A stretch of DNA of 8,717 bases from Myxococcota bacterium (GTDB lineage: Bacteria; Myxococcota; Polyangia; GCA-2747355; JAKLHH01): contig JAKLHH010000252.1 of NCBI GenBank assembly GCA_022710245.1, forward strand, positions 1 to 8,717. Reading direction: 5' to 3'. The stretch's first letter is position 1. Every line of letters begins with the position of its first letter. The notes under the pieces were generated by a model. The model was given only the letters and a program-made list of their open reading frames with translations, had not been told where the DNA came from and did not search any database. The translations under genes were made by a program, and so were the position numbers. Below, in pieces: positions 1 to 4,983 of the stretch.

Positions 1-807
1 CGCGACCTTGGCGCCGATGAAGCCCCGGTCGATCTTCATCTGCCGCACCGTCGAGAGCAGCGTGTCGGCCGCGTACTTCGCGCGGACGAAGTCGCCCTTG
101 GCCACGCCGTGCCGCACCTCGGTGACGAGGCGGTCGGCGCCGGCCGGGAGGTCGGCGGTGAGGATGCCCTTGCTCTGCATGGCGGCGAGCGCGGCCTTGT
201 AGACGGGCTCCACGTCCTTGCGGGTGGCGCCGCCGCCGCCGCCGCTCGGCGGAGGCGCAGCGGCCATGAACACCGGCGCGGCACGACAGCCCTTGGCCTG
301 CCGATCCGCGAAGGCCTGCTCGCGCGCGGCCAGGATCTTCTCGCGCCGCGCGAGCTCGGACTCGCGCGAGGCGAGGTCCTTCTCCCGCACCGCCACGCTC
401 GACTCGCGGCGCAGCACGAGGACCTCCTTGCCGGCGCCGGTGGGGAGCCCCTCGCGCTGGCCGAGCAGCGAGTCGAGCCGCTTGTTGAGCGCGAGCTCCT
501 GGTTGGCGAGCTTGGCCTCGACGCTGGCGAGCTCGGAGGCCTCCTTGTCGATGGCGGCGCGCCCGGTCGCGTCGGTCTCCGGCAGCGCCTCCTTCTTGGC
601 GAGGAGCTCGGCGCGCTTGTCGCGCGCCACGGAGCGCTCGCGCTGCAGGTTGCCGCGCTGAGCGAGCGCGTTGCTCTCCTCGCGGGCGATCTTGCCTTCG
701 TTCTCGATGATGACCTTCACGTCCTCGTCGCTCTGCACCTTCTTCTTGCACGCGGCGAGCGGGAGCAGGCAGGCAGCCAGACCGAGCACGGCGAGATGAC
801 GACCCAT
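1..807 (-). CDS. Coiled-coil lipoprotein, 3' end outside the window
   Basis: Reading leftward from the ATG at 807, the frame stays open to base 1 (269 codons), so the C-terminus is missing. Residues 1-20 form a lipoprotein signal: a short basic start, a Leu/Ala core and a lipobox L-A-A-C with Cys20 followed by three lysines. A second LAAC at residues 10-13 is less likely to be the site because the hydrophobic core would be too short. Residues about 22-170 are Glu/Lys/Arg/Ala/Leu rich with heptad-like spacing and no proline clusters, read here as a long coiled coil. A PPPSGGGGG linker near residues 186-193 leads to a helical C-terminal part containing a YKAALAAM segment. An AGGAG ribosome site lies 5 bases before the ATG, behind an extended -10 box. 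I do not recognise the family. It is probably membrane-anchored in the periplasm, possibly a spacer or scaffold protein. It shows no link to the Rsr cassette beyond divergent orientation. Confidence 0.85.
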   Translation of the reverse strand, partial: MGRHLAVLGLAACLLPLAACKKKVQSDEDVKVIIENEGKIAREESNALAQRGNLQRERSVARDKRAELLAKKEALPETDATGRAAIDKEASELASVEAKLANQELALNKRLDSLLGQREGLPTGAGKEVLVLRRESSVAVREKDLASRESELARREKILAAREQAFADRQAKGCRAAPVFMAAAPPPSGGGGGATRKDVEPVYKAALAAMQSKGILTADLPAGADRLVTEVRHGVAKGDFVRAKYAADTLLSTVRQMKIDRGFIGAKVA

Positions 808-829
808 GGGCTCTCCTCAGGACTGGCAC

Positions 830-838
830 ATTATACCA
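830..838 (-). promoter_or_regulatory. Extended -10 promoter for the coiled-coil lipoprotein gene
   Basis: On the minus strand the sequence reads TGG followed by TATAAT (the hexamer occupies 835-830), a perfect sigma-70 -10 box with the TGn extension. No recognisable -35 lies 16-18 bases upstream, which suits an extended -10 promoter. The predicted start near 823 gives a leader of about 15 bases that carries the ribosome site GGAGAG just before the ATG at 807. Confidence 0.6.
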
Positions 839-859
839 CGCTGATCGTCGCCGCCCGTA

Positions 860-871
860 CACGGCGCCGTG
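860..871. promoter_or_regulatory. 12-bp perfect palindrome, possible operator
   Basis: CACGGCGCCGTG is a perfect 12-bp palindrome about 25 bases upstream of the extended -10 box that drives the leftward lipoprotein gene, where a regulator could act. In DNA this GC-rich a short GC palindrome can arise by chance, so the operator role is only a suggestion. Confidence 0.25.
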
Positions 872-965
872 GTGGGCGCCGCGTGGTGCGCGTCCGCTGC
901 TCCTCGTCGGTGACGGACGCTGCGGGAGACGTTTCTACTTTTTTGGGGGGCCCGAACTTCGTCGC

Positions 966-993
966 TTGACGCTCCGAGGGTCGCCGTCACAAT
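966..993 (+). promoter_or_regulatory. Candidate sigma-70 promoter for the Y RNA region
   Basis: TTGACG (966-971), a 16-base spacer and CACAAT (988-993) give five of six and four of six consensus matches. The predicted start is near base 1000. Transcription from here would cover the alternative hairpins at 1065-1146 and the tRNA-mimic RNA, ending at the T7 run at 1327-1333. That implies a primary transcript of about 330 bases from which the shorter Y RNA would be processed. A closer promoter could exist; I saw no good one between 1100 and 1170. Confidence 0.35.
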
Positions 994-1064
994 GGCAGCA
1001 TCATGAACGCCACGACGCTACATAGAACCTCCTCCACGCCGCGACCCAAGTGCGCGCGGTCGTC

Positions 1065-1146
1065 GGTGGCTCCGGTGCCCTGAGCAGCACACCAGACAGT
1101 GCTCGGGCCGTCGCGGAGCCACCCAGGGAGAACTCGGGTGGCTTTC
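1065..1146 (+). other. Three-part alternative hairpin upstream of the Y RNA
   Basis: Segment A (1065-1074, GGTGGCTCCG) is the exact complement of segment B (1114-1123), making a 10-bp stem. Inside it an 8-bp stem (1079-1086 with 1100-1107) is capped by a 13-base loop. Segment B also pairs with segment C (1136-1143, GGGTGGCT) through 8 bp plus flanking G-U pairs. The A-B and B-C helices cannot coexist. This could be an attenuator-like switch, a second structured RNA beside Rsr (several bacteria carry more than one Y RNA), or part of a longer precursor. I do not see the Ro60-binding strand motif in it. Confidence 0.4.
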
Positions 1147-1215
1147 GTGTATCTGGGGGATGACGCACAGACGAACTGAGACGGCGTCCGGCCGACAAGG
1201 CCCAACACGCATTAT

Positions 1216-1290
1216 GTTGGTTCAACTCCAACCGCCTCCGCTCCATGGGGGCGTAGCCTAACTGGAAAAGGCACTCGACTTCGGATCGAG
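1216..1290 (+). other. Circularly permuted tRNA-Arg(UCG)-like domain of the Y RNA
   Basis: In standard tRNA numbering, bases 49-65 are at 1216-1232: stem GTTGG/CCAAC with T-loop TTCAACT. Bases 66-72 are at 1233-1239 (CGCCTCC) and position 73 is G1240. A six-base linker CTCCAT (1241-1246) leads to bases 1-7 at 1247-1253 (GGGGGCG), which pair with 66-72 in seven pairs including one G-U. Then come T8 A9, a D-stem GCCT/AGGC around an AACTGGAAA loop (A14, G18, G19, A21 kept), A26, anticodon stem CTCGA/TCGAG, and a seven-base loop CTTCGGA with T33 and anticodon TCG at 1281-1283. The break falls in the variable region, exactly where the Ro60-binding stem is inserted. Nearly every conserved tRNA base is present. 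A linear tRNA search would miss it because the halves are swapped. Confidence 0.92.
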
Positions 1291-1311
1291 CAATCCTCGT
1301 GGCTTTTTCAC

Positions 1312-1333
1312 TCGGGCGCCGTCTCGTTTTTTT
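1312..1333 (+). terminator. 3' end of the Y RNA: stem strand plus T7
   Basis: The 3' strand of the long closing stem (1312-1326) is followed at once by seven T residues (1327-1333). There is no strong local hairpin, so if this is an intrinsic terminator the helix must be the long-range one closed with 1177-1191. Y RNAs elsewhere also end in a U run after the closing stem. Confidence 0.6.
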
Positions 1334-1409
1334 GCTCCTGATGCATTTGTTGGTCGCGGCAGCTACGCCCGACCGCCCGACCTGGGCGGCGCCGCGACGA
1401 TTCGCCCTG

Positions 1410-1444
1410 CTCGCCTCCTCCGAAGGCTCCGCGAGGCAGGCGAG
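1410..1444 (+). promoter_or_regulatory. Leader stem-loop before rsr
   Basis: CTCGCCT-CCTC (1410-1420) pairs with GAGG-C-AGGCGAG (1433-1444) to give 11 base pairs with one bulged C and a 12-base loop. It lies about 30 bases before the rsr ribosome site. There is no T run after it, so it is not an obvious terminator. The bases CCGAAGG (1420-1426) at the loop junction recall the Ro60-binding strand of Y RNAs, so Rsr could bind its own leader; that is speculation. Confidence 0.4.
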
Positions 1445-1474
1445 ATGGTCTATCATCGTTCCCTCTCTCCGACC

Positions 1475-1479
1475 GGAGG
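1475..1479 (+). promoter_or_regulatory. Ribosome binding site that decides the rsr start
   Basis: GGAGG stands 5 bases before the ATG at 1485. The reading frame is open further upstream to a GTG at 1299, but that start has no ribosome site and would translate through the 3' strand of the Y RNA stem. The ATG at 1485 is therefore taken as the true start. Confidence 0.75.
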
Positions 1480-1484
1480 CGCTC

Positions 1485-3278
1485 ATGACGACCACCGTGC
1501 AGACCACGCCGCAGGCCACGCTCCCCGAGGCGCAGCGCGGCCCGGCCGAGATGCTGCTCGACCTCATCCTCCGCTCCGGCGCGCACCTCTGGCACAACCG
1601 GCCCGGCGTCGAGGAGGGCGGCGAGTGGCGCGCGGCGACGCGCGAGGACCGCGCGGGGCGGCGGACCCTGCTCAAGCCGGGGCTCTACCTGCCGTCGGCG
1701 ATCCGCCTCTACCGCGGGCTGCTCGAGATCCACCGGCTCAACGCGGAGCTGATGGCGCACTTCGCGAGCTACGCGATCGTCGGCACCGAGTGGCGCGACC
1801 TCAAGGTCGCCTGCGCGGCGCTGATGCTGGTGCAGCCGCTCGCCGGGCAGCCGGTGAAGGGCGAGGACGGCCGCGTCGAGTTCAACGAGGACGACCACCG
1901 CTCGATCGGTGAGGCGATGCTGCTCCACTACGAGCGCAAGTCGACGAAGAGCATGACGCCGAAGGGCGTGCTGCGCGTGGCGGAGCTGCTGGAGACGCCG
2001 GGGATCGCCCGGCTCAACCGCGAGGCCGGCTTCGCCGACCCGACGGCGCGCAAGCCGCCGCTCGGGCGCTGGCGCCAGGCGGCGACGGCGTGGCTCGAGG
2101 TGCGCGAGAAGAACCTCCCGCTCCTCGAGGGGCTGGTCGCGGCCGGCTACAAGGAGACGATCAAGAAGATCGCGCGCAAGGCCGGCTACAAGCCCGCCTC
2201 GCCGGTCTTCTTCGAGGTGCTCGGCTGGAAGCAGAAGCAGAGCCCGGCGGGCCACCGCGAGGTGGGGCTCGGCGAGCTCACGCTGCGCAAGCACGCGCGC
2301 TTCGACGGCCTCAGCGAGGCGGAGATCTGCGAGCGCATCGTGGACGGCCGCCTCTCCTTCAAGGACGTCACCGGGCGTCTGCCGAAGGAGATCGGCCTGA
2401 CGCCGGCGATCATGGCGACCTGCCTGCCGTCGCTGTCGGACCGCGACCTCAGGCAGCTGACCCCCACGCTCGAGGAGCTCGGGCTCCTCTCGGTGCCCGA
2501 GGTGCGCGCGCGCTGGGAGAAGGCGATCGAGGCGGCGACCGATCAGCGGGCGCTCAACGTGGCGCGCCGCGTGCGCAGCAAGGAGGTGAAGGAGAAGCTC
2601 GAGGAGGCGGCCGACCACGCCGCGCGCAAGGCGGTCAGCGAGTCGAGCGGGGACGACCTGCACGTGATGTTCCTGGTCGACAAGTCGGGCTCCATGCAGG
2701 GCGCGATCGAGCGCTCGAAGGAGGCGCTCGCGCGCATCCTCGCGGGCTTCCCGCTCGAGCGGCTGCACATCGCCAGCTTCGACACGATGGGGACGCGGCT
2801 CGTCCCCAAGGCGGCGACGCGGACGGCGGTGCAGCACCTGCTGGCGAAGCTGGAGGCGGCCGGCGGCACCATCCACGGCTCGGCGGTGCGCGCGCTGGCT
2901 CAGGCGGGCGTGCGCGTGCCGGCGGGCGAGCGGCTGATCGTGATCGTGGTCGGCGACGAGGCGGGCGAGGACGGGGCCAAGCTGGCGGAGACCTTCCGGC
3001 AGTGCGGCTACCAGCCGGCGGCGCTGGCGCTGATCGTCAGCGTCGCGGGCGGGCAGTTCTCGCGCGGGATGACCGTGCGGCAGTGCGCGGCGGCGCTGCA
3101 GGCGCCCTTCGCCGAGGTGGAGGTCGCGCAGTTCGACGACCCCTACCAGGTGCCACGCGTGCTGCGTGCGCTCCTCGACGCGCCGCCGCCGTCGGCGGCG
3201 GTGACGGCGCCGGCGCCGGTGCGGGCCACCTGGGTCGACCGCGTGATGCAGACGCCGCTCCTCGCGCGGGCGCGATGA
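1485..3278 (+). CDS. rsr: Ro60-like protein Rsr (TROVE + vWA)
   Basis: This 597-residue protein matches the Ro60 plan: a helical-repeat TROVE ring that binds 3' ends of misfolded RNA and Y RNA, then a von Willebrand A domain. Residues about 1-385 are helical and Lys/Arg rich, with TROVE-like segments such as WRDLKVACAALML and a block containing TPAIMATCLPSL. The vWA domain starts near residue 390: the metal site DKSGS is D399-K-S401-G-S403, the third-loop GGT has T462, and V-V-G-D491-E-A follows a hydrophobic strand, so all three metal-site elements are kept. Length is somewhat above typical Rsr (about 520-540 residues). No signal peptide, so it is cytoplasmic. The gene follows its Y RNA by about 150 bases and overlaps the next gene by four bases (ATGA), leading a five-gene operon. 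The TROVE call is by pattern; the vWA and the adjacent tRNA-mimic RNA support it strongly. Confidence 0.88.
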   Translation: MTTTVQTTPQATLPEAQRGPAEMLLDLILRSGAHLWHNRPGVEEGGEWRAATREDRAGRRTLLKPGLYLPSAIRLYRGLLEIHRLNAELMAHFASYAIVGTEWRDLKVACAALMLVQPLAGQPVKGEDGRVEFNEDDHRSIGEAMLLHYERKSTKSMTPKGVLRVAELLETPGIARLNREAGFADPTARKPPLGRWRQAATAWLEVREKNLPLLEGLVAAGYKETIKKIARKAGYKPASPVFFEVLGWKQKQSPAGHREVGLGELTLRKHARFDGLSEAEICERIVDGRLSFKDVTGRLPKEIGLTPAIMATCLPSLSDRDLRQLTPTLEELGLLSVPEVRARWEKAIEAATDQRALNVARRVRSKEVKEKLEEAADHAARKAVSESSGDDLHVMFLVDKSGSMQGAIERSKEALARILAGFPLERLHIASFDTMGTRLVPKAATRTAVQHLLAKLEAAGGTIHGSAVRALAQAGVRVPAGERLIVIVVGDEAGEDGAKLAETFRQCGYQPAALALIVSVAGGQFSRGMTVRQCAAALQAPFAEVEVAQFDDPYQVPRVLRALLDAPPPSAAVTAPAPVRATWVDRVMQTPLLARAR

Positions 3279-4300
3279 GCCTCGACTATCGCGCGCTCCT
3301 CGGCAAGGTCGAAGAGCTCACGCTGCCCTGGCTGCAGGGCGACGCGGTGGACGCCCGGGAGCGGCGGCTGCGGCTGCGCGCGCGGCCGGCGGCGCCCGGG
3401 TGGTGGCGGTTTCGCGTCGACGGGCGCTGGGCGAGCCCGCTCGCGCCCGCCGAGCCCGAGCCGGAGCTGCTCCAGGGGCTCGAGCGCGCGAGCGGGCACC
3501 TCGTGGGGGGGCGGCTGGTGCTGGCGGGCGGGGCGGTGGAGCCGGTCTGGCTGCTCCCCGAGGAGGAGCCGCCGCGCTTCGCGCCGTGCCGCGCGCGGCG
3601 GTGGTGGTCGGGAGAGCTCCTCTTCGAGGAGCTGCCCTTCGAGGGCGAGGCGGAGGAGGCGGTGCGGCGGGCCTTCGAGGACGGCCTCGCGCTCGAGGGT
3701 GTGGTCGGGGTGCCGGCGACGCTGCGCGCCGCGTTCGGCCTCACGCTGGTCGAGGCCGCGGCCCGCGCGCAGGGGGCGCGGGTCGCGCCGCTCGAGGTGC
3801 GGCAGCGCCTGGGCGAGGTGGCCGAGGGCGGGCCTGCGCTGGCGGCGGAGGTGGTGCGGGCGCTCCTCGCCGAGCGGGCGCGCGCGACGGCGGAGCGAGA
3901 GGCGGCGCGGCGGGCGGCGGAGGCGGCGCGGCTCGAGGAGCAGCGCCTCTCGGAGCGGCGGGAAGTGGTGGAGCGGCAGCGGGGCAGGGGCCCGGCTCGG
4001 CGCCGCGATCCGCGCGGCGGGAGCGACCCGCGCGAGCGGGTCGAGGAGGCGCTGCGGGGCGCCGGGGCGGCGCTCCTGGATCTGCGCCGGCTCGGCGGCG
4101 ACCAGCTCGAGGTGCGCTGGCGCTTCCTCGGGGAGCGCTTCGTCAGCCTGGTCGAGGCGGGGAGCCTGCGGGTGATCGACGCGGGCATCTGCCTCTCGGG
4201 GACGGACGCGGAGGTGAACCTGGCCAGCCTGCCCGGGGTGGTGCGCGAGGGCGCGGAGCGCGGGCTGCTGGTGATGACGAGGCACGACGAGTATGACTGA
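3275..4300 (+). CDS. Rsr-cassette protein of unknown function, possible E2-like partner
   Basis: The 341-residue product starts inside the rsr stop (ATGA), so the two are translationally coupled. I do not recognise the whole protein. Residues 1-190 are Trp-, Leu- and Glu-rich with a GWWRFRVDG strand near the N-terminus. Residues about 197-255 are a charged Arg/Glu/Ala helix, probably a coiled coil, passing into a basic low-complexity RGRGPARRR stretch that could touch RNA. Residues 256-341 form a compact domain: strands LEVRWRFLG and RFVSLVEA, then VIDAGICLSG with the only cysteine of this domain, Cys306, then helix LPGVVREGAERG. The G-I-C-L motif after a strand hairpin recalls the active-site segment of E2 conjugating enzymes (G-x-ICL). 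An E2 would be the expected missing partner among JAB, Ubl and E1. No HPN motif is visible, and the domain is shorter than a classical E2, so this remains a hypothesis. Confidence 0.8.
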   Translation: MSLDYRALLGKVEELTLPWLQGDAVDARERRLRLRARPAAPGWWRFRVDGRWASPLAPAEPEPELLQGLERASGHLVGGRLVLAGGAVEPVWLLPEEEPPRFAPCRARRWWSGELLFEELPFEGEAEEAVRRAFEDGLALEGVVGVPATLRAAFGLTLVEAAARAQGARVAPLEVRQRLGEVAEGGPALAAEVVRALLAERARATAEREAARRAAEAARLEEQRLSERREVVERQRGRGPARRRDPRGGSDPRERVEEALRGAGAALLDLRRLGGDQLEVRWRFLGERFVSLVEAGSLRVIDAGICLSGTDAEVNLASLPGVVREGAERGLLVMTRHDEYD

Positions 4301-4730
4301 GGCCGCGAAGACCCCGGACGTCGCGACTCGCTCCCGGCTGCGTGAGGTCTGCTTCCTCCTCGACGGGGAGGGGCGGGTGCTCTGGTCGGACGCGTCGGCG
4401 AGCCCGCACGGCCTCCCCGACTCGCGCCAGCGCTGGGAGGCGATCTGGTCGCGGCGCGAGGAGCTCGCGGAGATCGCGCACAGCCACCCGCTCGGGCCGC
4501 TCGCCTTCTCGAGCGAGGACGAGACGACGATGGCGGCGCTGGTGGCGGCGCTCGGGCGGCGGCCGGCGTTCAGCGCGGTGGCGCCGGAGGGCAGCATCCG
4601 GCGCGGGCCGGACGGCCTCGACCGCGTGCTGGCGCGGGGCGAGGAGCCCGCCTGGGCCGAGGAGCTGCGGCGGGCCTCGGGGATGATGCTGGACGACAGG
4701 TTGCAGAACGAAGAGAGAGAGGAGGCTTGA
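4293..4730 (+). CDS. JAB/JAMM-family metallopeptidase (deubiquitinase-like)
   Basis: The 145-residue product carries the JAMM zinc motif H-x-H-x7-S-x2-D exactly: H63-S-H65, then PLGPLAF, S73, S-E and D76. Members of this family are zinc isopeptidases that trim the tail of ubiquitin-like proteins or remove them from targets. The preceding strands LREVCFLLD and GRVLWSDA fit the JAB core. The distal catalytic glutamate is not certain; E26 is the best placed candidate. The C-terminus is helical and charged. The gene overlaps the upstream frame by eight bases (ATGACTGA) and ends one base before the ubiquitin-like gene, which places it with its likely substrate. It is cytoplasmic, with no signal. 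It is close in size to the small prokaryotic JAB proteins of E1/Ubl cassettes. Confidence 0.88.
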   Translation: MTEAAKTPDVATRSRLREVCFLLDGEGRVLWSDASASPHGLPDSRQRWEAIWSRREELAEIAHSHPLGPLAFSSEDETTMAALVAALGRRPAFSAVAPEGSIRRGPDGLDRVLARGEEPAWAEELRRASGMMLDDRLQNEEREEA

Positions 4731-4731
4731 G

Positions 4732-4983
4732 ATGGCGATCCTGAACATCACCTGGAACGGCGTCTCCGCGGAGGCGAAGATCGACGTCGACTACTCGCTC
4801 GGCGACGACGACGTGAAGCACGTGGCGGTGGAGATGATCCGCTCCGGCGACGTGCCGGGGCTGCACGTCGCCGCGCTGCCGGCGAACACCTTCGCCCACT
4901 ACGTGGTCGACCGCTTCGCCACGCCGGACGGCGGGCAGCGCATCTTCCTGCGGCCCAAGGTCCCCTTCGGCGGCGGGCTCTAG
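4732..4983 (+). CDS. Small ubiquitin-like (beta-grasp) protein ending in GGGL
   Basis: An 83-residue protein with a strong ribosome site (GGAGG at 4721-4725, six bases before the ATG). The N-terminus MAILNITWNG followed by AEAKIDVDYSL looks like the first beta hairpin of a beta-grasp fold. A helix (DDDVKHVAVEMIRSG) and further strands (HYVVDRFA, QRIFLRPKV) complete it. The tail is PFGGGL: glycines 80-82 and one final leucine. Ubiquitin-like proteins are activated at a C-terminal Gly-Gly, so either the leucine is removed first, plausibly by the neighbouring JAB protein, or GGGL is the native end. It resembles the prokaryotic Ub-like proteins found in PRTRC-type cassettes next to E1 and JAB genes, as far as I recall that family. 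Its stop codon abuts the E1 start. Targets are unknown; Rsr or Rsr-bound proteins are candidates by context only. Confidence 0.83.
   Translation: MAILNITWNGVSAEAKIDVDYSLGDDDVKHVAVEMIRSGDVPGLHVAALPANTFAHYVVDRFATPDGGQRIFLRPKVPFGGGL

Larger units (their letters stand above)
808..1169. other. Non-coding stretch of about 360 bases before the Y RNA
   Basis: No convincing gene lies here on either strand; the open frames have poor starts and are shadows. It contains the leftward lipoprotein promoter and a palindrome at 860-871. A 7-bp inverted repeat (890-896 with 914-920, loop 17) is followed at some distance by adjacent T6 and G6 runs at 939-950. There is a possible rightward promoter at 966-993 and a set of mutually exclusive hairpins at 1065-1146. 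Base composition is visibly less GC-biased around 930-1030 than in the genes, as expected for regulatory DNA. Confidence 0.6.
1170..1333 (+). ncRNA. Bacterial Y RNA (YrlA type) with permuted tRNA domain
   Basis: Y RNAs are the RNA partners of Ro60; in bacteria they sit beside the Rsr gene and one class (YrlA) carries a tRNA-like domain. Here bases 1177-1191 pair with 1312-1326 in 15 continuous pairs (three are G-U), bringing the two flanks together. Above this is an internal loop with GCCGA (1191-1195) facing TTCAC (1307-1311). It resembles the Ro60-binding strands GNCGAA and UUNAC known from other Y RNAs. A second GACGAA lies just below the stem at 1170-1175. A 6-bp helix follows (1197-1202 with 1301-1306), then connectors lead into a full tRNA domain at 1216-1290. 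The RNA ends at a T7 run. The 5' end is not defined by sequence. Known YrlA roles are to gate access of misfolded RNA to Rsr and to tether an effector such as PNPase; which effector applies here cannot be seen. Confidence 0.88.

Noticed and set aside
109..969. Long plus-strand reading frame opposite the coiled-coil lipoprotein
   Set aside because: It is the exact antisense codon-phase shadow of the lipoprotein gene and has no ribosome site or recognisable content.
1247..1300. A truncated ordinary tRNA-Arg gene or a tRNA-derived attachment site
   Set aside because: The missing T-arm and 3' acceptor strand are present immediately upstream with full pairing to the 5' half, so the tRNA is permuted, not truncated. 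No integrase or second copy is seen.
1170..1333. Permuted group I intron or two-piece tmRNA
   Set aside because: The flanks pair directly in one long stem, and I found no group I core strands. A tmRNA would lack an anticodon arm and would have a tag-reading frame.
1299..1484. N-terminal extension of the rsr frame from a GTG, giving a hydrophobic segment like a signal peptide
   Set aside because: It has no ribosome site, overlaps the Y RNA 3' stem and T7 run, and would send a cytoplasmic RNA-binding protein to export. GGAGG before the ATG at 1485 is decisive.
2090..3274. Upstream extension of the 3275-4300 frame within rsr
   Set aside because: It is an Arg/Gly/Ala-rich out-of-frame shadow of rsr. 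The ATGA overlap at 3275 is the natural coupled start.
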